Assembly (NCBI RefSeq): GCF_002196705.1
Contig: NZ_NADJ01000031.1
Coordinates: 1 to 64,000, forward strand
Direction: 5' to 3'
Length of the DNA: 64,000 nt
Origin: Desulfosporosinus sp. FKB
GTDB lineage: Bacteria; Bacillota; Desulfitobacteriia; Desulfitobacteriales; Desulfitobacteriaceae
The notes under the pieces are model-generated. The model did no database searches, was not told the DNA's origin, and was given only the letters and a program-made list of their open reading frames with translations. Position 1 is the stretch's first letter. Each line of letters begins with the position of its first letter. Position numbers and translations under genes: made by a program. This document shows, one piece after another, positions 9,853 to 19,370 of this stretch.

Positions 9853-11053
9853 AATTAACTCCTCTCTGTCCTCGTACGATGGCATCCGCCATTTCTACAG
9901 CTCTGCGATTCTCTTGAACATCATGAACCCGTACAATGTCTACTCCGGCAGCCACGCCAAGAATGCTCGTTGCCAGCGTCCCTTCCAAACGTTCATCAAC
10001 TGCTAGATCCAACGTTTTTCCAATCATAGATTTGCGGGATGTTCCCAATAGTACGGGATGACCTAAGGTCTTGAATTCTGCTAACCGGGACATAACCTCA
10101 AGATTTTGCTCCAGGGTTTTGCCAAAACCGATTCCCGGGTCTAAGATAATTTGGTCTCCCGTTAAACCACAGGCTTCGGCTAATCCAATACTCCGTTTTA
10201 AAAATGTCAGAATATCCCCCATTAAATGATGATAAGTTGTTCCCGCTTGATTATGCATAATAATTACAGGGGCTCGATAGTCACCAACAACTCTTGCCAT
10301 TTCGGGATCTTTCTGCAGACCCCAAATATCATTAATTATATGGACTCCAGCTTCAAGGGCCTTAGCCGCCACCTTTGCTTTGTAGGTATCAATGGAAAGC
10401 GGTAAATCAACACGTTCCGCTAAAACTTTGAGAATAGGCTCCAAACGCTTCCATTCTTCATCCTCACTAACTTCAAGATGGCCTGGACGGGTGGATTCTG
10501 CCCCGATATCCAAAATATCCGCCCCTTCAGCGGCCATTTGCTCTGCTTGAGCTATTGCATCCTCAAGATTATTATATCTCCCTCCATCGGAAAAGGAGTC
10601 AGGTGTTACATTTAAAATTCCCATAATTAAGGTTCGTTCTCCAAGTCTTAATTTTTTACCACGGCAGTCTAATATTCTGGGTTTAGGAGGTTCAAGATTT
10701 ACCAGCAAGTTCCTTAAATCATGACCAATTTGCTTCAATCCAAAGGGTTGGGCTAAAACTTTTGTTGAAAGCCTCTCAAGCTGCCGAACCGTTCCAAGCA
10801 GCATAATATCTGTCGTCTCAATTTGGTTTACAATCACATTACGATGGACCGCCGCATCTCCGCCCAAAGAAAGCATCTCTTGCTTTAGAATATGGGCCAC
10901 GCGCAAGGGCACCTGCTCTAGTTTTATTCCCCGCCCCAGTCCTTTTCCGGCCATATGAGCAATTCCCGCAGGATCTGCGCCAATTTCTTTTAAGGCCATA
11001 TTGGCCTCTGCCAGATTATCCATACTAACCCATCTCATGCCATAGCTTTGCAT
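9839..11053 (-). CDS. folP: Dihydropteroate synthase with N-terminal extension
   Basis: Condenses p-aminobenzoate with the pterin pyrophosphate. The TIM-barrel core starts near residue 140 with LIMGILNVTPDSFSDGGRY and includes ADILDIGAESTRPG, the DPGIGFGKT loop and LLGTSRKSMIG. At 404 aa it is much longer than the ~280-aa norm because about 130 residues precede the core; similar extensions occur in clostridial DHPS, with no function I can assign. SD GGAGGG precedes the ATG. First gene of folP-folB-folK. Confidence 0.95.
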   Translation of the reverse strand: MQSYGMRWVSMDNLAEANMALKEIGADPAGIAHMAGKGLGRGIKLEQVPLRVAHILKQEMLSLGGDAAVHRNVIVNQIETTDIMLLGTVRQLERLSTKVLAQPFGLKQIGHDLRNLLVNLEPPKPRILDCRGKKLRLGERTLIMGILNVTPDSFSDGGRYNNLEDAIAQAEQMAAEGADILDIGAESTRPGHLEVSEDEEWKRLEPILKVLAERVDLPLSIDTYKAKVAAKALEAGVHIINDIWGLQKDPEMARVVGDYRAPVIIMHNQAGTTYHHLMGDILTFLKRSIGLAEACGLTGDQIILDPGIGFGKTLEQNLEVMSRLAEFKTLGHPVLLGTSRKSMIGKTLDLAVDERLEGTLATSILGVAAGVDIVRVHDVQENRRAVEMADAIVRGQRGVNYVGA

Positions 11054-11070
11054 CTGTTAAACCCTCCAAA

Positions 11071-11553
11071 TTAATACGTAATAAGTCTCATTGCTTGATT
11101 ATATTTATAACATTGTTTTTGTGTTCGGCAATGGCGGCAGTCTCTTGCCCAATTATCAGCTAAAGCCAGAGCATTACCCAGTATACTTAGGCCATCTGCG
11201 CAGTGTTGGCGATGTTCACGTATTCCCTTAAGAATAATCGTGATTTCTTCACGATTAAACTTACAAGCCTCAAGTATCGGCAGTGCCAGTTTAGCACTCG
11301 CTTCGGCGTGGTCTTCTCCGCTTTGATACTCCACCCATCGTCCTATATCATGAAGAAAGGCAGCGGCATAAACAATTTCTTTAGTAAGAGCATGACCATC
11401 TTGCTCTAAAATATAGGCATAAGCGATACGAGCGACACTTATCCCGTGATCAAAACCATGCTTACAGAACTCCCGATTTTTTTCTAACTGATCAATTGTC
11501 TCCTGATAGGCACCATAATCCCGATGATCCAAGAGCTGATTTATGCGAGCCAT
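11071..11553 (-). CDS. HD-domain phosphohydrolase
   Basis: Small HD-superfamily protein with metal-binding signatures HGFDHG, AAFLHDIGRW and EDHAEASAK, and a C-terminal Cys-rich tail CRHCRTQKQCYKY that could bind another metal. Substrate unknown. The ATG at 11553 fits where related short HD proteins begin (M-x-R-I-x-x-L-L). An upstream TTG (11592) extends the frame but has no ribosome site; the chosen ATG also lacks a good SD, so the start is uncertain. It precedes folP by 17 nt. Confidence 0.75.
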   Translation of the reverse strand: MARINQLLDHRDYGAYQETIDQLEKNREFCKHGFDHGISVARIAYAYILEQDGHALTKEIVYAAAFLHDIGRWVEYQSGEDHAEASAKLALPILEACKFNREEITIILKGIREHRQHCADGLSILGNALALADNWARDCRHCRTQKQCYKYNQAMRLITY

Positions 11554-11608
11554 CGAATGTAGTATTTTGACCCACTCCCTACCTTCAATCAAGATAACTG
11601 GTTATAAA

Positions 11609-11646
11609 GAAGGTAAGCCTTGGGAATTCACCCAAGGCCTGCCTTC
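11609..11646 (-). terminator. Hairpin after the DUF881 pair
   Basis: GAAGGTAAGCCTTGGG / CCCAAGGCCTGCCTTC inverted repeat with a 6-nt loop. On the minus strand it is followed by TTTAT. It probably ends the DUF881 transcript just before the HD gene. Confidence 0.55.
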
Positions 11647-11766
11647 ACATACTTCTACCATCAGTAACTTCACCTTGATCGAATTATTCCAATAATACTT
11701 TAAATTCGATAAACTAAGTGAATTCCCTTCTCTATAAAGCCATTAATTCTCATAATTCGGAAATCA

Positions 11767-12468
11767 TTAAGGAACTATCGGTTTTGCATTTTTGAAGGTG
11801 TATGAACCTTTGAAGGAGGGAATCGTTAGGGTTTTTCGAGTAATACTTACTATCTGTCCATTCTGTTTCAAAGCAGGTGCTTCCACTTTAGAGAAATAAT
11901 CCAGAAGAGTGTCTTGATCTCCAATGGCATCCAATTCATAAGGGACTCCTTCGACTCGATTAATCGGAACTTGGTTTATGAGAATTGTCGAACTCCCGCT
12001 GAGCACAATAGCTGTTGTACTCACAATTCGTTGTCCGTTCACACTAATTGCTTCAGCTCCAGCAAATTTCAATGTATTGACCATCCTGGCAATATCCTCA
12101 GTACTTACAGGAAAGAGCGTGTTTTTACCCCGATCATCTATGCTTATTTGTATACCTGGACCCTCGACAGCTTGTGTCCCCTCAAGAATCTGTAATTGCT
12201 TCAGTCGATCCAGCAATTGAGGATCAGTTCCAACTTTTTTGCGCGCTGTATCCAACTCCGTTAATAAATTCTGATGTTCCTTCTGAAGTTGGGCATTTTG
12301 AGCCTGAGAATTATCTAATACTGATTTCATTTGGTTTAAACGCTCAGCACTAATTTGTTCTGCGGCAGAAACATTTTTTTGAGTGTGTACCTGTAACGAG
12401 ACGAGGAAACCTAAAGCAATAGCTACCATTGTAACAGGGAGGGCTAGACTTCTTTTCCAGCGATGCAT
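11767..12468 (-). CDS. DUF881 membrane-anchored protein (second of pair)
   Basis: N-terminal transmembrane segment (LALPVTMVAIALGFLVSLQ), a coiled-coil stretch (about 35-80), then the DUF881 domain with GPGIQISIDDRGK and GAEAISVNGQRIVSTTAI. Homologues (YlxW/YlxX-like) occur near division and ftsQ genes in Bacilli; function unknown. The upstream paralogue ends in an AAGGAGG site and its TGA overlaps the two adjacent ATG codons here. The second ATG (12468) has better SD spacing than the first (12471). Confidence 0.8.
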   Translation of the reverse strand: MHRWKRSLALPVTMVAIALGFLVSLQVHTQKNVSAAEQISAERLNQMKSVLDNSQAQNAQLQKEHQNLLTELDTARKKVGTDPQLLDRLKQLQILEGTQAVEGPGIQISIDDRGKNTLFPVSTEDIARMVNTLKFAGAEAISVNGQRIVSTTAIVLSGSSTILINQVPINRVEGVPYELDAIGDQDTLLDYFSKVEAPALKQNGQIVSITRKTLTIPSFKGSYTFKNAKPIVP

Positions 12469-13178
12469 CATGTTCCCTCCTTAACTGGTTGAGCAAAGCG
12501 ATATGGCTTCAGTTTTCCGGCTGGCAAGATTAAATTTTGCTCGCTCTCGAGTTTTCGTGTAATCCCATACTGTTGTTGAAAATCCCCCAGTCTATCCCAT
12601 CCATAAAACTTGAGTGCCGCAGTAAGATTATTCTTATCACCAATCGCTTCAATGACATAGGGCGGCATTTGTCGCGTGCCATTAATTTGGATAAAAGAAC
12701 CCCCGCAAAAGACTTCAGTATTCGAGGTTACACGCTGCCCGTTAACTGCAATAGCCTCTGCCCCGCCATTCCATAGAGCATTAAAAACCTCCCGGATATA
12801 TTGCTCATGAATATAATAATTGTTTAGATCATCTTGACCCTGGACCGTTCGCTTTGAATCATCAAGGGTAATTCGTATCCCCGGTCCTGAAACGGCTACC
12901 AGGCCGCCATTCATTTCAGCTTCTTGAAGCTGTTGATTCGCTAAAGACGAAGCGCTTTGCCCTTGAGCATATTTCCCAAGTTCTTGCCGCAGCTTATCAT
13001 TTTCCACTGAAATCTGCTGATTTTCAAGCTCTGTTTGAACTAAACTCGGTACAGCAGTCTCTTGCCCTATAGATTCCTTGCCGGCAATCCCATGAGCCTT
13101 GAGCAGCATTACAAACAGAAACCCAATTAACACAGACCCTAAACCTAGTAAAGATCGTTCCCTAATCTCCAACTGCAT
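12468..13178 (-). CDS. DUF881 membrane-anchored protein (first of pair)
   Basis: Same architecture as its downstream neighbour: one transmembrane helix (LLGLGSVLIGFLFVMLL), a coiled coil (LVQTELENQQISVENDKLRQ) and a DUF881 domain with GPGIRITLDD and GAEAIAVNGQRV. The pair is a tandem duplication that has diverged. The start at 13178 has GGAGG upstream; a longer frame to 13223 would overlap the ndk terminator and is rejected. Function unknown. Confidence 0.8.
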   Translation of the reverse strand: MQLEIRERSLLGLGSVLIGFLFVMLLKAHGIAGKESIGQETAVPSLVQTELENQQISVENDKLRQELGKYAQGQSASSLANQQLQEAEMNGGLVAVSGPGIRITLDDSKRTVQGQDDLNNYYIHEQYIREVFNALWNGGAEAIAVNGQRVTSNTEVFCGGSFIQINGTRQMPPYVIEAIGDKNNLTAALKFYGWDRLGDFQQQYGITRKLESEQNLILPAGKLKPYRFAQPVKEGT

Positions 13179-13210
13179 ATCATTGCCACCTCCAAAAAGA
13201 GAGCAAATTT

Positions 13211-13237
13211 TTAAAAAGGACACCCATCAGGGCGTCC
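13211..13237 (-). terminator. Intrinsic terminator after ndk
   Basis: Minus strand GGACGCCC-TGAT-GGGTGTCC stem-loop followed by TTTTTAAAAA. Ends the ftsH-ndk transcript. Confidence 0.85.
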
Positions 13238-13314
13238 CTATTTGTATACAAAAAGTATAAATCTTTAAGAGCGCAAACGCAACCTACATTGATCAAGGCA
13301 ATTCAGCAAGATTT

Positions 13315-13764
13315 CTACTCGCTTAACCAATCTTCCCCGGCTTTGGTATAGTCGACAAGCTCTTCGGGTTTAAAATAAAGGGCAATTTCACGTTCGGCAC
13401 TCGCAACAGAGTCCGAACCATGTATTACGTTGCGGCTAATGTCCATTCCATATTTACCCCGAATTGATCCTGGATTAGCATTAGCGGGATTTGTGGCTCC
13501 CATCAGCTCTCTTGCCAAAGCCACAACATTCTTGCCTTGCCAAACCATAGCAACAACAGGCGAAGACATAATATAAGCCACGGTTGGTTCGAAGAACCCT
13601 TTGCCCTTGTGTTCTGCATAATGAGCTTCAGCCAAAGCACGATCCACTTGGATCAGCTTTAGTCCAACGAGCTTGAATCCCTTGTCTTCTAACTTAGCAA
13701 TAATTCTCCCGACCAGCCCGCGTTGAATGGCATCCGGTTTCAACATCAGGAATGTTCTTTCCAT
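13315..13764 (-). CDS. ndk: Nucleoside diphosphate kinase
   Basis: Exchanges gamma-phosphates between NTPs and NDPs through a phospho-histidine. The protein opens with [17 protein letters not shown]; the active-site segment NVIHGSDS contains the catalytic His. 149 aa is standard. It directly follows ftsH (26-nt gap) in the same operon, which is not the B. subtilis context (there ndk lies elsewhere). Confidence 0.97.
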   Translation of the reverse strand: MERTFLMLKPDAIQRGLVGRIIAKLEDKGFKLVGLKLIQVDRALAEAHYAEHKGKGFFEPTVAYIMSSPVVAMVWQGKNVVALARELMGATNPANANPGSIRGKYGMDISRNVIHGSDSVASAEREIALYFKPEELVDYTKAGEDWLSE

Positions 13765-13790
13765 ACATAATCTCCCTTCACTAATAATCT

Positions 13791-15695
13791 TTATTCAATC
13801 TTATTTAACTCTTCTTCAAGGGTTTGTGTTGGCAGATCTTCTGGTTCCTTTTCCAAATTGATCGTTATGTCCTTTGGGGCTTCATCTGCAGGCTTGGCAA
13901 ATCGAGCCATTATTGAAGCAAAACTGTTTACATCTAAAGTTTCTTTTTCCATTAAAGCTTGGGCAATAGCATGGAGCTTGTCAATATTTTCCCGGATTAA
14001 AGTTTGAGCCTTCTGATAACAGTCATCAATAATACGACGAGCCTCTTTGTCTATAGCATAGGCTACTGCATCGCTGTAACTGCGATCACGAGAGATATCT
14101 CTTCCCAGAAAAACTTGTTCTTCTTTATGTCCGAAGGTCAGAGGTCCTAATTCCTCAGACATCCCAAGTTCAGTAATCATTTTACGCACAATACCGGTTG
14201 CACGCTCCAAGTCGTTAGAAGCTCCCGTACTTATTTCATGCAGGATCACAGATTCAGCCACACGTCCGCCCAATAACATCGTAACCTGATCGAGCAGCTG
14301 AGATTTTGTCATATAATTGCGATCTTCTTTAGGAAGCAGGAGGGTATATCCACCGGCTCTCCCACGCGGGATTATGGACACTTTATGCAAAGGATCAGTA
14401 TGAGTAAGCAGTTCTCCAAGCAATGCATGTCCGGCCTCATGATAGGAAACAAGTTTCCTCTCAAAAGCACTCATGACCCGAGTTTTCTTCTCCGGACCGG
14501 CAATAACTCGTTCAATCGACTCCTCGATAGTTTGTTGGCGAATTTGATTCTCTCCCCTTCGCGCGGAAAGAAGGGCAGCTTCATTAAGTAGATTTGATAT
14601 ATCGGCCCCGGTGAAACCAGCAGTTCGACGTGCTATGACTTCCAAATCAACTTCATTAGTAATAGGCTTGCCTTTAGCGTGAACTTTTAGGATTTCTTCA
14701 CGCCCCTTTACGTCGGGGGCATCAACAACGATCTGCCGGTCAAAGCGACCAGGGCGTAAAAGAGCAGGGTCTAATACATCAGCCCTATTCGTTGCCGCAA
14801 TAATGATAACGCCGTCATTTCCGTTGAAACCATCCATCTCCACGAGAAGTTGGTTCAAAGTTTGTTCCCTCTCATCATGGCCGCCGCCTAAACCGGCGCC
14901 CCGCTGCCGCCCGACAGCGTCTATTTCATCGATAAAAACAATACATGGCGCACTTTTTTTAGCCTGTTCAAACAAATCACGAACCCTCGAAGCGCCGACT
15001 CCGACAAACATCTCTACAAAATCAGAACCACTTATACTGAAGAACGGGACACCAGCCTCCCCGGAAACAGCACGTGCCAGTAATGTTTTACCAGTCCCCG
15101 GAGGGCCGAATAATAATACTCCTGTAGGAATCTTAGCCCCTAATTCGTTAAACTTTTTAGGGAACTTTAGAAACTCAACGACTTCTTGCAGTTCTTCTTT
15201 AACCTCATCAGCACCCGCAACATCGGCAAAGGTTACTTTCTTCTTGTCCTCACCGACAAGACGGGCCTTACTTTTTCCAAACTGCATGACGCGATTGCCG
15301 CCGCCCTGACTTTGCTGCATCATAAAGAAAAACAGACCCACGATAGCGAGAGTTGGCAGAAGCGTGGATAAAAGCCCAACCCACCAAGGCGACTCAGTCG
15401 GTTCGGATAAATTAAGCGGAACTCCATGGGATAACAAATCAGAGGCAAGCTGTGGATCATCGGCATAGCCAACCACATCGTGCTTCGTATCGTCTTTTAA
15501 TGTAACCGTATACTTAATGGTATTGTTTTCAATGATACCCGAAACATCTTTAACTTGGTTATCTACTACATCTCTTTTAAATGTAGTATAGTCCATTCCC
15601 ACGTCTTTGTTCACGGGAGGGGCCGACCATTTAATTAAAACAATTGCCATAAGAATTATGAGCACATAAATTGTTGCGTTCTTAAAGACCTTCAA
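13791..15695 (-). CDS. ftsH: ATP-dependent zinc metalloprotease FtsH
   Basis: Membrane AAA+ protease that degrades unfolded or regulatory membrane and cytosolic proteins. Two transmembrane helices (about residues 5-22 and 104-124) flank a small extracytoplasmic domain. The AAA module has Walker A GPPGTGKT, Walker [12 protein letters not shown] and the second region of homology RPGRFDRQI. The zinc site is HEAGH. The 634-aa length is normal. It has its own sigma-A promoter (15752-15780). No hpt gene separates it from tilS as in B. subtilis. Confidence 0.98.
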   Translation of the reverse strand: MKVFKNATIYVLIILMAIVLIKWSAPPVNKDVGMDYTTFKRDVVDNQVKDVSGIIENNTIKYTVTLKDDTKHDVVGYADDPQLASDLLSHGVPLNLSEPTESPWWVGLLSTLLPTLAIVGLFFFMMQQSQGGGNRVMQFGKSKARLVGEDKKKVTFADVAGADEVKEELQEVVEFLKFPKKFNELGAKIPTGVLLFGPPGTGKTLLARAVSGEAGVPFFSISGSDFVEMFVGVGASRVRDLFEQAKKSAPCIVFIDEIDAVGRQRGAGLGGGHDEREQTLNQLLVEMDGFNGNDGVIIIAATNRADVLDPALLRPGRFDRQIVVDAPDVKGREEILKVHAKGKPITNEVDLEVIARRTAGFTGADISNLLNEAALLSARRGENQIRQQTIEESIERVIAGPEKKTRVMSAFERKLVSYHEAGHALLGELLTHTDPLHKVSIIPRGRAGGYTLLLPKEDRNYMTKSQLLDQVTMLLGGRVAESVILHEISTGASNDLERATGIVRKMITELGMSEELGPLTFGHKEEQVFLGRDISRDRSYSDAVAYAIDKEARRIIDDCYQKAQTLIRENIDKLHAIAQALMEKETLDVNSFASIMARFAKPADEAPKDITINLEKEPEDLPTQTLEEELNKIE

Positions 15696-15751
15696 ATATG
15701 GTCCTCCTCTCTAGTTGGCAAACCGCTTAATCTTACAAAGCAATTCCACAT

Positions 15752-15780
15752 ATTATACCATGCTGAATTTCCTTTTACAA
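15752..15780 (-). promoter_or_regulatory. sigma-A promoter for ftsH-ndk
   Basis: TTGTAA (15775-15780), 17 nt, TATAAT (15752-15757) on the minus strand, in the gap between tilS and ftsH. Confidence 0.75.
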
Positions 15781-15790
15781 TGAATTCAAA

Positions 15791-17203
15791 TTAGAGCTCC
15801 CGGTTTGTAGCTATAATCATGCAGTATACTTTTGGGGAGTGTTTCTGCGGCGGCCACAATCCGCTCTGACGAAGACCCGGAATCCAGAGCACCTCGTCTC
15901 CAACGGCAACAAGCGGAAAGTTACTCCTCTTAGAGGCAGAAATTTTACCCTCCTGAAATACCTTTTTTAAAGCCTTGTGCCCTACACCCGGGAACCACAT
16001 TTTGTCGCCTTGTCGCCGTGTTCGACACACAAGACGGCCATGTGTTTGCATCAATAACTCTTGATCGAAGATTGCCACTTGGTTTTCGGAGTCTTTCAAA
16101 CTTTCCTCCGCTAATTTGAATTCTTTTTCTGTAAAAAACATAATCTCAGCCTCATAACCAGGGATTTTGATCCGCCTTCCCAGTTCTAAGATGATGTCCG
16201 AAATTAAAGGTTTAGAGTCCTTCTCTATAGACTGGACTTTATTGCAAAACCATATACCCTCTTCATTAATTTTTACAGTCAAACCCGGCAGATCTTGTCT
16301 CCATCCCGGCTTGCCTTGAGAGGACATAATCTTGGTAATGTAAGCATAGCTTAACCCCCTGCGTTCCCGGGTAACTATCATTGCCGCGTGTCGCAGCAGA
16401 CGCGAAAGAATCGCAGCCGGTTCAGCAAAGGCCGCTGGCTTTAAGCCAATCGCTTGTTGGCTTTTCAAAACATATACATTCCAAGCTTTTTCCACTTGCT
16501 GAGCTAAATAATCCTCATCCCAGCGCAGAAGTTCCCCCATCCTTCCCAAGGCTTCCTGAAGCCTTGGATTATACTCTCTCTCCAACAACGGTATTAGTTC
16601 CAAACGAATTCGATTTCGGACATAAACCGGCTGCTGATTCGTCTGATCGATGGCATAAGGTAACCTCTCCTGCTCACAGTATTGGAAAATATCTGCCTTT
16701 GTAAACGTCAACAAGGGACGAATTATGGAGTCTCTTGACGGATATATACCTGCTAAGCCGGCAGCACCGCTTCCTCTCAGTAGGCGATAAAGAATAGTCT
16801 CAGCTTGATCGCCTAAATGGTGTGCCGTTGCTAAAAGAGTACATCCATCTTCTTGCATATCCTCCCGCCAACGAGCATACCGCCACTCTCTCGCAGCTTC
16901 TTCAAAGGATTGCCCCATGGCTTGAGCATATCCAAGAGAGTCGAAACGATGAATCCGGCAAGGAACTTCCCATCGCTCTGCTATTTCTCGAACAAGTTCC
17001 AATTCCTGATCCGATTCTTTCCGAACCCCGTGATGAACATGGGTAATAACGAGTGAAATTCCCTGAGCAGGATCTCCCCGCATATATCGCCAAAGTATAT
17101 GCCCTAAAGCCATAGAATCAGGGCCTCCCGACACAGCGACCAGCAATTTTGTGTTTTTCGGAATCAGATTAGGCAATATGTAAGTACGCAATTCTTCGAA
17201 CAT
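15791..17203 (-). CDS. tilS: tRNA(Ile)-lysidine synthase TilS
   Basis: Converts C34 of the AUA-reading tRNA-Ile to lysidine. It has the PP-loop LLVAVSGGPDSMALGH near residue 20, HVHHGVRKESDQE, and the TilS substrate-binding and C-terminal domains (RRQGDKMWFPGVGHKALKK). 470 aa is typical. The start at 17203 has GGAG 8-9 nt upstream and gives a normal N-terminus; the frame stays open to 17290, but that extension has no homologous look. Confidence 0.95.
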   Translation of the reverse strand: MFEELRTYILPNLIPKNTKLLVAVSGGPDSMALGHILWRYMRGDPAQGISLVITHVHHGVRKESDQELELVREIAERWEVPCRIHRFDSLGYAQAMGQSFEEAAREWRYARWREDMQEDGCTLLATAHHLGDQAETILYRLLRGSGAAGLAGIYPSRDSIIRPLLTFTKADIFQYCEQERLPYAIDQTNQQPVYVRNRIRLELIPLLEREYNPRLQEALGRMGELLRWDEDYLAQQVEKAWNVYVLKSQQAIGLKPAAFAEPAAILSRLLRHAAMIVTRERRGLSYAYITKIMSSQGKPGWRQDLPGLTVKINEEGIWFCNKVQSIEKDSKPLISDIILELGRRIKIPGYEAEIMFFTEKEFKLAEESLKDSENQVAIFDQELLMQTHGRLVCRTRRQGDKMWFPGVGHKALKKVFQEGKISASKRSNFPLVAVGDEVLWIPGLRQSGLWPPQKHSPKVYCMIIATNREL

Positions 17204-17385
17204 CGTTGATTCTCCGCTCTGATCAGAAACTCTTATTAAACAGTATAACCTTAACATTCTCTCCGAATAAACACAACGCCATACTTCCATAAAACTTTCG
17301 TTTAACGAAAAAATTATTAATAATTATTAAGGTGTATCCTCTAAAATTTTTCAAAGCCTTCCGGCAAATTGCAGGATGTCGAAGG

Positions 17386-17409
17386 AAAAGACCCCGATTT
17401 CTCGGGGCC
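17386..17409 (-). terminator. Intrinsic terminator after fhs
   Basis: Minus strand GGCCCCGA-GAAA-TCGGGGTC stem with a GAAA tetraloop, followed by TTTTCC. Confidence 0.8.
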
Positions 17410-17448
17410 AGATATGTTTCGAAGCCTATTGAGTTATTCCCCTTTGTT

Positions 17449-19209
17449 TTAGAATAAACCGCTGACTTTACCTGTTTTGGTATCAACATCGATTCTTCTG
17501 TAAGCGGGATCAGATCCCGTACCGGGCATTAAGGTGATTGTCCCTGCCATTGGGCAGAGGAATTTTGCACCGCCATATACTAAAATGTCACGAATTGGTA
17601 ACCTCCAGCCCTGAGGAACTCCTTTTAATGCAGGATCATGGGATAAACTTAAATGGGTTTTTACCATCATCGTGGAAAAGTCGGCATAGTGGGGATCTGA
17701 TTCAAACTTTTTAGCTTTAGCTTCTGCCTCCGGAGACCAATCGACACCGTCTGCACCATAAACCTCTTTAGCAATAAGCTCGACACGTTGACGAAGCGGC
17801 ATTTCAAGAGGATAGAGACATTTGAATTCTGACGTTTCCTGACAAGCATCCATGACCGCGTCTGCTAATTCCAGAGCGCCATCGCCGCCTTCGAGCCAAT
17901 GGTTGGAATAGGCGCAGCGTGCCCCAGCTTCTTTCACGATCTTCTTAACCAAATTGATTTCAGCTTCTGTATCCGTGTAGAAGCCATTGACGCAGACTAC
18001 TGGCACAATGCCCGATTTTTTAACAGTCTTCAGATGATGAAGTAAATTGGCACACCCTTTTTCCACAAGTTCGAGATTTTCTTGCACATATTCTTCCGGA
18101 ATTGGACGTCCAGGTATAACAGCAGGCCCGCCTCCATGCATTTTTAAGGCACGGATTGTTGCCACGAGGACGGAAACGTTTGGTTTCAGACCGCCCAACC
18201 GAGCCTTGACGTTCCAGAACTTTTCAAATCCAATGTCTGCAGCAAATCCGCTCTCCGTAACGTGATAATCAAACATCTTAAGTCCTATGCGGTCTGCAAT
18301 AATCGAAGACTGCCCAATAGCAATATTAGCAAAGGGACCGGCATGAACCATAACAGGCTGCCCCTCAGCGGTATAGCAAATTGTTGGATTTATCGTATTG
18401 CGCATCCACGCAGTCATTGCACCGTCGACTTCCAGGTCCTTGGTAGTTACAGGTTCACCTTTCTTGTTATAGGCTAAAATAATATTGCCAATCCGTTCTC
18501 TTAAGTCCGGAAGATCCTTGGCAATTGCTAAAATGGCCATTAACTCCGAACTTACTGCAATTCCAAATTTTGATTGCATTTGTAAGCCGTCTTTCTTTCC
18601 GCCAATCCCTATAATAATATTTCTTAACCCTTGAGCCGCAAAATCAATAACCCAGCCCATTTCAACATTTTTGGGATCTATGTCCAGACGTTTTAAGCCT
18701 CGTTTGGCAAGTTCTTCATCTGTGTAGTTAGCCTCATGCTGCATGCGAGCATTAAGAGCAACCATTGCCAGATTATGGGCATTCATAATATCATTGATAT
18801 CACCGGTTAAGCCGAGAGAAAATTCGGTCATAGGAATCAGCAGAGCATTGCCGCCGCCAGCAGCAGTGCCTTTAATGTTCATGGTCGGTCCTCCGGATGG
18901 CTGACGAATTGCGCCCCCAACCTTAACACCCCGTTTAGCAAGCCCCTCAATCAGCCCTAATGATGTCGTTGTCTTTCCTTCGCCAAGAGGTGTGGGTGTA
19001 ATTGCTGTAACTTCAATATAATAACCGTCGGACTTGTTTTTGAGACGTTCCATTACCTTCAAAAAATCAACCTTCGGCGTTTTCCCATAAGGAATCAATT
19101 CGTCCTTTTCAAGGGATAGTTTTTCTACCAATTGATCAATAGTGGGCATGGTCTTTTCGGCTTCTTCGGCAATTTGCCAATCTTTGAGTTTTGTTGCATC
19201 CCAAGCCAT
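17449..19209 (-). CDS. fhs: Formate--tetrahydrofolate ligase
   Basis: ATP-dependent ligation of formate to THF, the entry step of the methyl branch of the Wood-Ljungdahl pathway and a source of C1 units. It has the P-loop [16 protein letters not shown] near residue 74, [20 protein letters not shown] and the long conserved core. At 586 aa it is somewhat longer than the common ~556 aa. It stands alone between spoIIE and tilS with its own terminator, an insertion relative to Bacillus order. SD AGGGAG lies before the ATG. Confidence 0.97.
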   Translation of the reverse strand: MAWDATKLKDWQIAEEAEKTMPTIDQLVEKLSLEKDELIPYGKTPKVDFLKVMERLKNKSDGYYIEVTAITPTPLGEGKTTTSLGLIEGLAKRGVKVGGAIRQPSGGPTMNIKGTAAGGGNALLIPMTEFSLGLTGDINDIMNAHNLAMVALNARMQHEANYTDEELAKRGLKRLDIDPKNVEMGWVIDFAAQGLRNIIIGIGGKKDGLQMQSKFGIAVSSELMAILAIAKDLPDLRERIGNIILAYNKKGEPVTTKDLEVDGAMTAWMRNTINPTICYTAEGQPVMVHAGPFANIAIGQSSIIADRIGLKMFDYHVTESGFAADIGFEKFWNVKARLGGLKPNVSVLVATIRALKMHGGGPAVIPGRPIPEEYVQENLELVEKGCANLLHHLKTVKKSGIVPVVCVNGFYTDTEAEINLVKKIVKEAGARCAYSNHWLEGGDGALELADAVMDACQETSEFKCLYPLEMPLRQRVELIAKEVYGADGVDWSPEAEAKAKKFESDPHYADFSTMMVKTHLSLSHDPALKGVPQGWRLPIRDILVYGGAKFLCPMAGTITLMPGTGSDPAYRRIDVDTKTGKVSGLF

Positions 19210-19370
19210 AATAAATCCGCTCCCTTATTATAATTTTTTCTTTCTGATTGACAGTTACAGAAAGTTTTACCAACTGGTATAAATCCGATTTCGCAAAATA
19301 TCATAATAGTTTGATTCGACATACATTTCTGATTTCCTGCCGCACAAATAATTATATATGTAAATAATTC

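Noticed and set aside
17223..17489. 88-codon ORF between fhs and tilS
   Set aside because: It crosses the fhs terminator, has no SD and no recognisable domain.
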